Below are positions 24,332 to 33,126 of a DNA stretch of 64,000 nt, one piece after another. A program made the translations under genes and the position numbers. The stretch lies in the NCBI RefSeq assembly GCF_021495345.1, contig NZ_CP099397.1, forward strand, positions 1 to 64,000. Direction: 5' to 3'. Numbering within the stretch: position 1 is the first letter of the stretch; every line of letters starts with the position of its first letter. The notes beneath the pieces were generated by a model that saw only the letters and a program-made list of their open reading frames with translations, searched no databases and was not told the DNA's origin. Origin of the DNA: Pseudomonas hydrolytica (lineage in GTDB: Bacteria > Pseudomonadota > Gammaproteobacteria > Pseudomonadales > Pseudomonadaceae).

Positions 24332-25896
24332 CAGGCGGCCCTCCGGTAAACGGAGCGACGAGATAGCTCGGCAAGAATGTCCAGGGTATTGAACCGATAA
24401 ATCTCCAGGCTGGCCTGGTTGCTCTCGGCCAGTCGAACATGCGGTGAGGACATATCGACAGTGGGTAGGACGTAGTAGTCCAGCGCAGCCTCTTCACCTG
24501 GGGCCATCCGAACGGCGACCGTGATATCCGGGCAAAGCCCCAGGTCAAACCGAATCTTCCAGCGCTTTGCGCCAGTGGTTGATAGTTGGCACCGGCACAA
24601 CACAAGTGAGACCAGAAGCTCCTGGTTTACCTGTATCAAGTCTGTCGCCGGGTCGACATCTACCCTGCCCCCAACGTCCGCGATTTTGGTGATGGTCTGC
24701 TCTAGCACCAGTGGATGCATCTCTCGAAGACGTCGGTTCGCTTCGATGTACTGGTAGTCACGGTCAGGGGTATAGCCGATCAGGGAATAGCAGCGCAGAA
24801 GGCTACCAAAGCGATGTTGGTAGGCGCTGCTGGAAGGACAGCCCTCAGCTTCATCTATGATCAGCCCTGATAAGTAGCCATGACGCTGGTAGATATTTTT
24901 GAGCCGCTGAAGCATTTCTTCGTCGGGCAGTCGATACGACCGCGTCTGAATAATTTCTTGGGCTGCTTGAAACAGTAGGGGGCTGACAATGGCTTGGAAC
25001 GCGCCATCGGCCCGCACCCACTGGTTGGGTTGGTTGCGAATATGCTCCTGCTTTAGCTTGAACGAGGTGCGGTTCCAGACGTTGTTGCCGATGTATTTCT
25101 CGTTGATCAGTACTTGGTGGACAGTGCCACGAGACCATGGCCGGGCGCGATCAGTGAGTATGCCCCGGCCATTAAGCCAGTCAGCGATTTCGCGCTCGGT
25201 TCTGCCCTCTTCCACGAACAGCCGGTAAATCCACTGAACAGTTTCGATTTCTTCTTCAGGCCCTGGCACCAGAATCACACGGTCGGTCTGGATGCTCTTG
25301 TGTTCGCCTTGCCCCAGTTGGTTTTTCACTGAGCCTGCGGCATCAATCAGTTGTCGCCGCAGGCCAAACCCCGCAGGGCCGCCCTGCCGGAACCCAAGCT
25401 CAATCAGGCGTGACTGACCGGCGAATACCTTGACGGACAACTCGCGGCTGTACTCGCCAGCCATCATCCGTTTCACGCTTTTGATGATGTTGGATACAGG
25501 TGAGCCGTCATTGGTGAACTGCTCAGCGCAGTACTGGACAGTTACGCCAGCTTGCCGGCAGCGGACTTCATAGCTGGCACTGACATCAGGGTCTTGAAAT
25601 CGCCCCCACCGGCTGACGTCGTAAACCAAGATGGTTGAGAAAGTCGCCCGCCCGCTTTCTACATCATCAAACAACTGCTTTAGCGCATCTCGGCCTTCAA
25701 GGCGTAGGCCGCTTTTGCCTGCATCGGTATAGGTCTTGATGATTTCGAGCGAATGGGCTGCGGCGTACAGGCGAATGGTGTCGAGCTGATTTTCTGTTGA
25801 GTACTGCTGATGCTCTGTCGACATGCGGACGTATGCCGCCGCTGGTGTGGGGCTAGCTAGATCTGCATTAGTCCCGGATTCAGTCTGATATTTCAT
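24331..25896 (-). CDS. Large serine recombinase
   Basis: A 521-residue resolvase/invertase-family recombinase. The catalytic N-terminal domain has AYVRMSTEHQ with the nucleophile Ser26, followed by the recombinase domain (AGEYSRELSVKVFAGQ; GFGLRR) and a helical C-terminal part. The start at 25896 (MKYQTESG) is preferred over an ATG 15 codons upstream because GTGGGGGCG precedes it at ribosome-binding distance. It heads a three-gene operon with two ParB-like proteins. It could excise or invert a cargo block; no recombination sites could be identified by eye. Confidence 0.88.
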   Translation of the reverse strand: MKYQTESGTNADLASPTPAAAYVRMSTEHQQYSTENQLDTIRLYAAAHSLEIIKTYTDAGKSGLRLEGRDALKQLFDDVESGRATFSTILVYDVSRWGRFQDPDVSASYEVRCRQAGVTVQYCAEQFTNDGSPVSNIIKSVKRMMAGEYSRELSVKVFAGQSRLIELGFRQGGPAGFGLRRQLIDAAGSVKNQLGQGEHKSIQTDRVILVPGPEEEIETVQWIYRLFVEEGRTEREIADWLNGRGILTDRARPWSRGTVHQVLINEKYIGNNVWNRTSFKLKQEHIRNQPNQWVRADGAFQAIVSPLLFQAAQEIIQTRSYRLPDEEMLQRLKNIYQRHGYLSGLIIDEAEGCPSSSAYQHRFGSLLRCYSLIGYTPDRDYQYIEANRRLREMHPLVLEQTITKIADVGGRVDVDPATDLIQVNQELLVSLVLCRCQLSTTGAKRWKIRFDLGLCPDITVAVRMAPGEEAALDYYVLPTVDMSSPHVRLAESNQASLEIYRFNTLDILAELSRRSVYRRAA

Positions 25897-26007
25897 CAGC
25901 AATCGCCCCCACCTCAGCCAACCTTTACCGAGGCAATTCAAAAATGGTCATTAGCGGCCAAGTCGCTTGCATACCAAAAAGAAAGGTAGAAGACAGGGGG
26001 CGGAAAA
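25897..26007. promoter_or_regulatory. Divergent promoter region, recombinase operon / small HTH gene
   Basis: A 111-bp gap between two divergently oriented genes must hold both promoters. It is AT-richer than its flanks (AAAAAGAAAGGTAGAAG). No operator palindrome was evident by eye. Confidence 0.4.
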
Positions 26008-26394
26008 ATGTTCACTAAAACGGGCAGATTTTTTCTGGAGCCGAAGCAATACGCTGCTGGCCTCGCAAAGGCGTTACGTAATGAACTGGGCGACACGCAC
26101 CAGGCAACGAAGACGCTGATGCGCTGGACGAATGCAAACGAGCGGACAGTGAAAAACTGGTTAGCAGGATCCAGTGGCCCTCGGGGAGAGCACCTTGTGG
26201 CTCTGGTCAGGTATTCCGACGCTGCTTTGGCAGCGTTTCTTATGATGGCGGATCGTCAGCACGTAGTGACGACTATTGAGCTGCCGATACTCAGGCAAAG
26301 ACTACAGTCGGCGCTTGAAGGGATTGATGCATACCTCGGACAAGGTGTGCCACCAAGATCTGAATCACCATCGCAGCAAGGCAACACCAGGTGA
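26008..26394 (+). CDS. Small putative DNA-binding protein, 128 aa
   Basis: The segment HQATKTLMRWTNANERTVKNWLAGSSGPRGEHLVALVRYSD (about 35-75) has the layout of a helix-turn-helix (MRWTNANERTVKNWLAG) followed by a further helix, as in Cro/CI-type or transposase-like HTH proteins. GGGGGCGG gives a strong ribosome-binding site. Its position, divergent from the recombinase-ParB operon, suggests it regulates that operon. Function is inferred from context only. Confidence 0.7.
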   Translation: MFTKTGRFFLEPKQYAAGLAKALRNELGDTHQATKTLMRWTNANERTVKNWLAGSSGPRGEHLVALVRYSDAALAAFLMMADRQHVVTTIELPILRQRLQSALEGIDAYLGQGVPPRSESPSQQGNTR

Positions 26395-26507
26395 ACGATA
26401 AATGCAGTGCCACTTCGGCGCTGCATTGCCCAAGGCTGTATTAACAAATTTGATGAGAATGTCTTGAGGGTAAATGGGTATGTGCCCACTGTGCACCATC
26501 ACTGACG

Positions 26508-26888
26508 CTACTGCATGCGTTGAGGTGTCAGGTGAACACCCTGCTCGCGCAGTTTAAGAAATGTTTGAAGTGACTGCCGCCCGCCGTGTGGGTCAAAGCT
26601 GACTATTACATAGAAGCTTCCGCTGAGCGTACGTAACACCCAAAAAGCGCCATGCTTTTCCGCTTGACGAATGTCTGACGTTCTCACCCTGTGGCCATCT
26701 TGAAATCGCCCTGAAGAATCCGCTTTGATATGCCGGTGCATCACGCCAACACCGCAGCAAGAGACAATCGTGGTGTTAGTCAGATAGGCGGTTACCGGCT
26801 CACAAAATTGATAGTCAAACGCCTGGGCCAAGCGACGTTCAGCATATGTAGATAAGGTGATCACCAACTGAGTATCAGGTTTGGACAT
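26508..26888 (-). CDS. Hypothetical small protein, DSxGRF family copy 1
   Basis: A 126-residue unknown protein. It contains HIKADSSGRFQDGHRVRTS (about 53-71) and GAFWVLRTLSGSFYVIVSF (about 80-98), segments that recur in the proteins at 27977-28375 and 34938-35288. It overlaps the upstream 221-aa gene by 14 nt, so the two are probably co-expressed. No signal peptide or membrane segment. Confidence 0.72.
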   Translation of the reverse strand: MSKPDTQLVITLSTYAERRLAQAFDYQFCEPVTAYLTNTTIVSCCGVGVMHRHIKADSSGRFQDGHRVRTSDIRQAEKHGAFWVLRTLSGSFYVIVSFDPHGGRQSLQTFLKLREQGVHLTPQRMQ

Positions 26889-27540
26889 TTGAATTCACTA
26901 TCTTCAGCAAATGCAGACCATGCAAATTCTCATCCCAGAGAAAACCGGCGAGCTTTGAAATACTGGTGAACCACTCTCCGCGTTGACCATCAACCAACAA
27001 TACTATCCGGCGATTGCTTACAAAATCTCCATCAAAGCTCATGGAGTACTCGTCGATCCGAAGCTTTTCACCAGGCTCTATCACTGCATCCATAGCGATA
27101 CCATCCGAGAATGCATTTCCAATTGTTCGGTATTCATCGACACCATCGTCTGTACTTGCGTAGGCATACAAAGATCGACTGAGGTAGGTGATTGGCTGCG
27201 AGGTTCGATTCAATAGGAAAACAGGCTGCTTGTCAGAGCAGCGGTTGAAGTACGGAATAGCCAGGTAAATTCCTGGCGCAGCCTCCTTCTCAAACTCTTC
27301 TAGATTGGCCCGAGCAAGCAGATCGGCAATCTTACTGCGCCTTTGAGCAAGGGAACTGAAGACATCTTCATCAGCGCTTGGGCGACAACCCATGAAAGAC
27401 TCCAGAGCGTCGCACGCAGCTGATAATCGTGCGTAACGTGCCAGCTCATTAGAATGTTGCTCAGCCACAACTGGATGGCAGGCGTTGGCCATGCGTAGAG
27501 CTCTGTTCATGACTTCGTCGTGGATCGGGCGATGAAGCAT
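26875..27540 (-). CDS. Hypothetical protein, 221 aa
   Basis: Unrecognised. Residues 1-90 are mainly helical (MLHRPIHDEVMNRALRMANACHPV; SLAQRRSKIADLLARANLEEFEKE), the rest a probable beta-rich domain (GIYLAIPYFNRCSDKQPVFLLNRTSQPITYLSRSLY; VSNRRIVLLVDGQRG). It overlaps the next gene by 14 nt. No motif of a known enzyme is visible. Confidence 0.68.
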   Translation of the reverse strand: MLHRPIHDEVMNRALRMANACHPVVAEQHSNELARYARLSAACDALESFMGCRPSADEDVFSSLAQRRSKIADLLARANLEEFEKEAAPGIYLAIPYFNRCSDKQPVFLLNRTSQPITYLSRSLYAYASTDDGVDEYRTIGNAFSDGIAMDAVIEPGEKLRIDEYSMSFDGDFVSNRRIVLLVDGQRGEWFTSISKLAGFLWDENLHGLHLLKIVNSNVQT

Positions 27541-27596
27541 CAGAACCTCACTTGATATTTAAACTCAATTCAAGCCTGGAAGTGGGTGAGGTCAGG

Positions 27597-27896
27597 TCAC
27601 GACTCGCGAAACCCGCCATCGCGCGCGACTCGGCCAAATGATGGATCATCCACGGGGGCATCTTCGTCAAAGAGTCTGCTTATCCGACGCTCCTGCCGGA
27701 TGTAGGCCAGCGTGGCAAAAAAGCACTGTTCGCACAGTCGAACGCGGTAGTGGTCACCATCATGGTTCGAACCATAACCCCAGCGTGCCTCTAAGGTGCC
27801 GTATTCTTGGCCGTACCCAGGGACACGGGTTGGCTCTCCGCACACCTCGCAGTGAATGTCGGCATCGGTTTGGCTTGGTGAACTCATCAACGTCAT
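27597..27896 (-). CDS. Small protein with two CxxC pairs (putative zinc ribbon)
   Basis: A 99-residue protein with CEVCGEP (about 16-22) and CEQC (about 55-58) separated by 35 residues containing GSNHDGDHYRVRL, the spacing of a metal-binding ribbon. Function unknown; a nucleic-acid or protein-binding adaptor is plausible. The start could be the ATG at 27896 or an internal ATG at 27887. Confidence 0.62.
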   Translation of the reverse strand: MTLMSSPSQTDADIHCEVCGEPTRVPGYGQEYGTLEARWGYGSNHDGDHYRVRLCEQCFFATLAYIRQERRISRLFDEDAPVDDPSFGRVARDGGFRES

Positions 27897-27976
27897 GCCC
27901 CATGCGGGATTTAGTTAGCGCACTGGATTGATTTTCTTAAAAACTTATTCGTGTTCACCAAACTGTATTTGGCAAA

Positions 27977-28375
27977 CTAGAAAACATGAATAATGGTAGA
28001 CAGTTGAGCTGACTTGCGGGTTCCTTGGCCAATTAGCAAATAAATTGTATTTTGTGTTTCAAACAAGTGTCCATCTGAAAACTTTACAAGTGGCGTGCTG
28101 CGAGCCCAGTCGCCTGGGTTGAAACGGCCAGCGCTATCAAAAATAACGCTATGGGCATAAACCATTACTGGCTGAAGTCCATCACTAATGATTTTAGTTC
28201 GGACAGCTTCGGGCATTTCAAGGTCAATCCAGATCCAGTTCCGTATTACACAAAATGGCTTATTTAGAGAAAGATTTCGAGCATAACTGATAGCTTCACT
28301 ATCTAGCATGTCACGACCGAGCATTGGTACGCCTTCGCCGTGAAGCAGTTCATTAATCGCTTCGAGGATATCCAT
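27977..28375 (-). CDS. Hypothetical small protein, DSxGRF family copy 2
   Basis: A 132-residue protein with VYAHSVIFDSAGRFNPGDWARS (about 72-93) and HLFETQNTIYLLIGQG (about 102-117). The DSxGRFxxGxxxR core matches the 126-aa protein at 26508-26888. It resembles a family common in Pseudomonas that I associate, without certainty, with the label DUF6957. AGGAGAG precedes the ATG. It lies among mobile-element genes and nothing in its sequence shows a catalytic function. Confidence 0.75.
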   Translation of the reverse strand: MDILEAINELLHGEGVPMLGRDMLDSEAISYARNLSLNKPFCVIRNWIWIDLEMPEAVRTKIISDGLQPVMVYAHSVIFDSAGRFNPGDWARSTPLVKFSDGHLFETQNTIYLLIGQGTRKSAQLSTIIHVF

Positions 28376-28419
28376 GGCTCTCTCCTGGTAAGTACTAGAT
28401 TAAGGAGTAGGTGGCTTCG

Positions 28420-29481
28420 CTACAGAGTGCGGGGTTGTTTTATAAACGACACGTATCCATTGTCATGTGCGGAATCGACAGTTGTGACTTCATCCATAAA
28501 TTCTTTGAACGAGTCTGTTGGCATATCGGTTATTAGTTCGGTAGTAAATTCATTATGCAGTACGGTGAATGTATAGGTTTTCTTGACCAGTGAGTCGTGA
28601 ATTGGAGTCTTTAGTTCGTTGAGGTAATGGCCGCTCCATGCGAAAGGGTCGGCCCCGTCTTCCAGCACGCGTGACAATGCATGTCGAAGTGACGTCACCT
28701 CTCTTAAAGTGAATGTTTCGCCGTCACTGATCAGCGTTGATAGGTGGAGCCAACTGCGAAAAAGTTTTTCTTCGTTCGAAAGAAACGCGAGTTCGTGCAC
28801 GAGTTCTGATGACTCTGGAAAAACAAACCACACTTTGTCGAAATAGCTACGTGCGGTCTTCGCGAGCTTGAGTAATTCAGCGGCAGCTTTGATGGCTTTG
28901 CGTGACGTGTCCCCAAGGCGGCAGAAAATGGCGGTGTTATCTTGGCCATGTCGGTCTTTTATGATGAAGAATTGACCGAGTACATCGGAGCGCTCGACGT
29001 GGATGATTTCGCCTTCCTCGATACCGAAGAATGCGGTGCCACAGTTGGTCAATGCCATCACTGTATTGCGTTCATGCTCAAAGACGAGTGACCGGGCTTT
29101 TGAGCGTTTCCCTGCATCGCTTTTGGCGATCCGATCAGCGTATTTCTCGATGATGGACTGAAGGGCCTCCAGCGTGACCTTCTTAGAAATCGCCATGCCT
29201 ACCAGAGACTGAGCCTCTTCAGGTGCAAGCTCATGCAGGCGTTGAATGTACTCAACGTGAGCGTACCCACCACGGACGTCTTCTGGTGAAAGTGGGCCGA
29301 CGAGACGATCTAAGAATCGCCCGGCTCGGATCATTCTCGATAACACTTTTGGCTCATAGTTGTGTTCAGCCGCAAGCTGCTGAATGAGAAGGTTGATGCT
29401 GTCCTTGCCTTCGTAGGCATCCAATGCGGGCTGCACCTGCCTGTAGATCGCATACCAGGGCCCTTTCTTCCGCTTGCTCAT
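28420..29481 (-). CDS. Hypothetical protein, 353 aa, divergent from tnsA
   Basis: Unrecognised. Starting MSKRKKGPWYAIYRQVQPALDAY, the first 140 residues are helical (LLIQQLAAEHNYEPKVLSRMIRAGRFLDRLV; ISKKVTLEALQSIIEKYADR), reminiscent of the HTH part of ParB-like or KorB-type proteins but without a GxxR ParB motif. The C-terminal half is mixed (FFIKDRHGQDNTAIFCRLGD). The start at 29481 was taken because the upstream extension is Cys/Trp-rich and crosses the promoter region of tnsA. A regulator of tns expression is one possibility, from position only. Confidence 0.65.
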   Translation of the reverse strand: MSKRKKGPWYAIYRQVQPALDAYEGKDSINLLIQQLAAEHNYEPKVLSRMIRAGRFLDRLVGPLSPEDVRGGYAHVEYIQRLHELAPEEAQSLVGMAISKKVTLEALQSIIEKYADRIAKSDAGKRSKARSLVFEHERNTVMALTNCGTAFFGIEEGEIIHVERSDVLGQFFIIKDRHGQDNTAIFCRLGDTSRKAIKAAAELLKLAKTARSYFDKVWFVFPESSELVHELAFLSNEEKLFRSWLHLSTLISDGETFTLREVTSLRHALSRVLEDGADPFAWSGHYLNELKTPIHDSLVKKTYTFTVLHNEFTTELITDMPTDSFKEFMDEVTTVDSAHDNGYVSFIKQPRTL

Positions 29482-29617
29482 CCTATGTTCCTTCAGCCTG
29501 ATGGGTCTGGGGTGTGGCCCCGATTGGTTCCAGCTTAGCAAATTTGTGGAACAGTTCCAGTATTGACGACAAAGAAAAGGTTGGCTATGGTGCTCAAATC
29601 TGGGAGACAGTACCAAA

Positions 29618-30325
29618 ATGAGAGTAGCCCCAACGACGGAAAGGCAGATTGATCCTGCGAAGCGGACGCGCCGAGGGCGGCCAGCGTTCCGGATGTCCTC
29701 AGCTGGCAAAGGTGACGTGGTGCTGAAGTGCCAATCACGTCTTGAGTGGCTATTCGCGATGCTCTTTGTGCTTCACCCTGGCATCAGTGAGATCTACTTT
29801 CAGCCGCTGATCGTCAATCTGACAAGAAGCAAGGTGTACAGAAAGAAAATAAAGCTAGACCCGCGATGTAAATATTACATTCCGGACTTTTTGATCGTAG
29901 TGAATGGGAAGGAATTTATCGTCGAGGTTAAGTCTGCTGCATTGCTAGGGATGACCAACAAAGATTTTGACCAGATCCAAGAGATATTCGAAAAGAATGC
30001 AATTGGTTTTTGCAAGCTTACAGAACTGGATTTGGGAGAGGCAGAGAACAATATCCGCATTCTTTATGAATATTGTGTTCATGATGCTGACTCTGTCACG
30101 ACATGGTCGAATGATCTAAAGAGTTTGCTCGAAACTCATCAGGGCATTAACCACGTTAAAGAGTTGGCTGGATTGGTGGAGCCAGTCAATTGGTATGTTT
30201 GTGCCGGTATTTTGCGTGGCGTAATAAGTTTCGATCTGCTGAGTTGGGATTTGATGGGAATGAATTTTCCGGTTGTTCAGGCCTATGGCAGCCTCAAGCA
30301 TTTGGAGGTAATTAGCTTTGTCTGA
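29618..30325 (+). CDS. tnsA: TnsA-like endonuclease
   Basis: TnsA cuts the 5' strands at the transposon ends so that TnsAB-type elements excise fully (cut and paste). The 235-residue protein has the restriction-endonuclease-like core: Glu43 (SRLEWLF), Asp90 (YYIPDFLI) and Glu103-Val-Lys105 (IVEVKSA), in the order of the TnsA catalytic residues. A C-terminal region (about 130-235) should contact TnsC. The stop overlaps the start of tnsB by 8 nt. AT-rich relative to the chromosome. Confidence 0.9.
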   Translation: MRVAPTTERQIDPAKRTRRGRPAFRMSSAGKGDVVLKCQSRLEWLFAMLFVLHPGISEIYFQPLIVNLTRSKVYRKKIKLDPRCKYYIPDFLIVVNGKEFIVEVKSAALLGMTNKDFDQIQEIFEKNAIGFCKLTELDLGEAENNIRILYEYCVHDADSVTTWSNDLKSLLETHQGINHVKELAGLVEPVNWYVCAGILRGVISFDLLSWDLMGMNFPVVQAYGSLKHLEVISFV

Positions 30326-32249
30326 AGGTTTGAAAGTCGGAATGGTTACGAAAATCAATGGCGACTTGTTCGTAATTGATGAAATACTCCTGTCAATTAA
30401 TACCGTACGTTTGGTAGGCAGTGGTGGCGCAAGACTAGAAATTGACTGTGATAAATTTTATGAAAAATTCTCGTCTGGAGAGTTTGTTCTTAATAAAGAA
30501 TTTGAGGTTGCAAAATATAGTGTAGATAGCGACGCAGCAAGGGAAGAGACCCAATTCAGAATGGAACTAGTTGACTTGTATAAAGATCATCTAGAGAAAT
30601 GCTCGAAAAAAACTGATGTCGAGAGAGATATTTCAATATTCTGTTTTAAGCGAGGCCATAAGCCTGTTCGCCTGAGGACAGTCCGTGAATACTATAAAAA
30701 GTACGCTGATGGAAACTATGCAGCTCTCGTACCCAACTATGGTGGTAGAGGTGGCTGTGGTTGGTCTTCAAAGAAAGAGTACGTGGAATTTGTTAAACAG
30801 AAGGCAATTGAAATCTACTTCGCGGATGACAAAGTCAATAAGCGAGGGTTTTATAAACAGGTTGATGAGCTTTTAAGGCAAAAGCTTGGGGATCAAGCTC
30901 CAGAAATAATCATCAGTGAAAGCACATGCAGCCGGACTCTAGAGGGTTTACCCGTTAGGTCTGCTCTCAACGGTAGGCTTAGCAAAAAAGAGCTAAATCT
31001 TGAAGAGCGTAGAGCTATCAAGAAGTACCGCGACTGTAGAGTTTTCGCTGTTGTAGAGCTTGATGCCTGCACCATAGATGTTATGAGTGTGGATGAGCAT
31101 GGAAGAAAGCATACGGAGGTTACGCTCTATCTAATGCGTGATGTTCGGACATCGTATCCAGTAGCTGTCTATGTTATGGCGGGCAAGCCAAGCGAGATGG
31201 GCCTATATAAGATTTTGGAGCAATTCTACAAGCCACGAGACGAAGCGTACTACAAGTCTCTTGGTGTGAACGGGGTAAATATAGTCTCAGCAGCGCATAT
31301 CGGGGTGCTAGTTATTGATAACGCATCCGAGCACTTTGGTAAGTTGGTATGGGAAGTTATTCGCAGGCTTGGTGTGATCGTTAAAAACACGCGCCAGTAT
31401 CGTGGTGATGATAAAGGCTATGTTGAGTCCGGATTTTCCATTTTGAACAAGCGGCTCTTAGGTTTTATGCCGGGAGCAAAGAAAAGTAACGATAAGCGTG
31501 TTAAAAATAGAATGGCAAAAGCTGACGAAGAGGCCTGCTATTCAGTCGAGTATATTTTTAAAGAAATCGTTGAATTTTTCTATGGTACATATATCCATGA
31601 GCTAAGACCCGACCTGGGATTCATCTACGGCAAGCCTATGACTATTGCTCAGGCCATGGAAAAAGAGCTGTCACTATTTAAGCCTCTACCTCCGCCGTCT
31701 CTTGATAAATTTAAGAAGCTGATTGTCACAATGCATTGTGAGGAGCGGAAGTACCAGCACTACGGTGTGGATTTTAAAAATTTCCAGTTCAACTCGACAG
31801 AGCTTGCCAGGTATATGGATAAATCCGGCGAGAAATCTGTACTGGTATATTTCAATCCGGCTGATTGTACGAAGATTTATGTGGCAAAGAAAAGTGATAG
31901 GGAGGGTACGCTTATTGAGGCGCAAAATAAAATGCTGGGAATCCCAGAGATATCATTTGAGGAGGCCTCATCACTTCTAGCTGAGTATTCCGGTGACCAC
32001 ATTATGACTGGTAAGGAATTTCAGAGAATATATGCAAGGAAGCTAATGAAGTTCACTGAAGACAGTCGGCGTAAACCCAAAGTCAAGGACGTCAATAAGT
32101 CTGTAAGAAACAATACGAAGAAGGAATTTAACCAAGAGGTCGGAAAAGCGCTATCTAAGGATGCGGTAAAACCTAAGCAGGTCACTTTTAGTGAAGCCTC
32201 ACATGATGATGATATTACTCCATCTGAGTGGAGTAGTGGTCATGATTAA
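30318..32249 (+). CDS. tnsB: TnsB-like DDE transposase
   Basis: A 643-residue transposase of the retroviral-integrase superfamily. The catalytic triad is visible: Asp in VVELDACTID (about 248), Asp in VLVIDNASEH (about 334) and Glu in DKGYVESGFS (about 369). An N-terminal helical region (RTVREYYKKYADGNY) should bind the end repeats at 6173-6229 and 35413-35536; the C-terminal part ends in a Lys-rich tail likely to contact TnsC. It overlaps tnsA by 8 nt and tnsC by 8 nt. Confidence 0.93.
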   Translation: MSEGLKVGMVTKINGDLFVIDEILLSINTVRLVGSGGARLEIDCDKFYEKFSSGEFVLNKEFEVAKYSVDSDAAREETQFRMELVDLYKDHLEKCSKKTDVERDISIFCFKRGHKPVRLRTVREYYKKYADGNYAALVPNYGGRGGCGWSSKKEYVEFVKQKAIEIYFADDKVNKRGFYKQVDELLRQKLGDQAPEIIISESTCSRTLEGLPVRSALNGRLSKKELNLEERRAIKKYRDCRVFAVVELDACTIDVMSVDEHGRKHTEVTLYLMRDVRTSYPVAVYVMAGKPSEMGLYKILEQFYKPRDEAYYKSLGVNGVNIVSAAHIGVLVIDNASEHFGKLVWEVIRRLGVIVKNTRQYRGDDKGYVESGFSILNKRLLGFMPGAKKSNDKRVKNRMAKADEEACYSVEYIFKEIVEFFYGTYIHELRPDLGFIYGKPMTIAQAMEKELSLFKPLPPPSLDKFKKLIVTMHCEERKYQHYGVDFKNFQFNSTELARYMDKSGEKSVLVYFNPADCTKIYVAKKSDREGTLIEAQNKMLGIPEISFEEASSLLAEYSGDHIMTGKEFQRIYARKLMKFTEDSRRKPKVKDVNKSVRNNTKKEFNQEVGKALSKDAVKPKQVTFSEASHDDDITPSEWSSGHD

Positions 32250-33126
32250 TAGGGTAATACATCATCAGCGATTTAATGAGGCTGTAGATGTTGTTTATGA
32301 CGCATATATTCGTTGTGTGGAAGACGAGCCTGTTATTCAACCTGTGTTTGGTCTGAGTGGTGTCGGGAAAACATTTTCGATCAGGCTTCTAACAGAGAAA
32401 ATCAGAGCAGGTGGAGAGCATGAAGTACTGGTGGTCGAATTCCCCCCAATTCGTAGCTACCGAGCCGTTATTGATGAGTGTCTGATGGTTTTTAAGCTGT
32501 CTCCACGGGCATATAAAAATGAAGCGATTGCCCTGGAGGGGCTGAGAAAGCAAGTTCAATCCAGAGGCGTCAAGCTCATCATATTTGATGAGGCTCAAAA
32601 TCTTCTTGAACGCAAAATAGGCATAGACCCTAAGGCCATGGGAGATACAATAAAGCATATAAGTAATAAATGTGGTGTAAGTATCGCTGTATATGGTCTT
32701 CCCGATGCGGAGCGACTATTCAAAGGGGATGATCAACTTGCGCGAAGGTCGTTGGCTCCCTTTTATTTTTATCCATATGAATGGGTTGGGGCTGAGTTCA
32801 AGTACTTTCGAAATGCATTAGGTGCATCAATCCAGTATTTGCATTCGTTGGATATAGAAACCTTCAAGATTAATGATCTTGATTTTGCTAAGCGTATGTA
32901 TGTCGCAAGCTCTGGTCGCATAGCTTTTAGCGAAAAGCTAATTAAAGAGGTCGTTCGAATGAAAGTTAAGTCGGCTTTTCTTGAGGAATTTGAAACGGCT
33001 TACAAAAGAGCATCATACTCTTTGCTTCTTGGTTCTAATCCATTTGCACCTGACGCTAAGATATCTGATCAAGACATGGCAATGTCGTACACCTCAGCAA
33101 TGGATCAGGCGCGTGCTCATGTCTAG
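32242..33126 (+). CDS. tnsC: TnsC-like AAA+ regulator of transposition
   Basis: A 294-residue ATPase: Walker A GLSGVGKTF (about 37-45) and Walker B LIIFDEAQNL (about 112-121). TnsC bridges the target selector TniQ/TnsD and the transposase. The ATG at 32242 lies in the end of tnsB (overlap 8 nt); an upstream extension would duplicate tnsB coding sequence. It overlaps tniQ by 8 nt, so the module is translationally coupled. Confidence 0.9.
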   Translation: MINRVIHHQRFNEAVDVVYDAYIRCVEDEPVIQPVFGLSGVGKTFSIRLLTEKIRAGGEHEVLVVEFPPIRSYRAVIDECLMVFKLSPRAYKNEAIALEGLRKQVQSRGVKLIIFDEAQNLLERKIGIDPKAMGDTIKHISNKCGVSIAVYGLPDAERLFKGDDQLARRSLAPFYFYPYEWVGAEFKYFRNALGASIQYLHSLDIETFKINDLDFAKRMYVASSGRIAFSEKLIKEVVRMKVKSAFLEEFETAYKRASYSLLLGSNPFAPDAKISDQDMAMSYTSAMDQARAHV

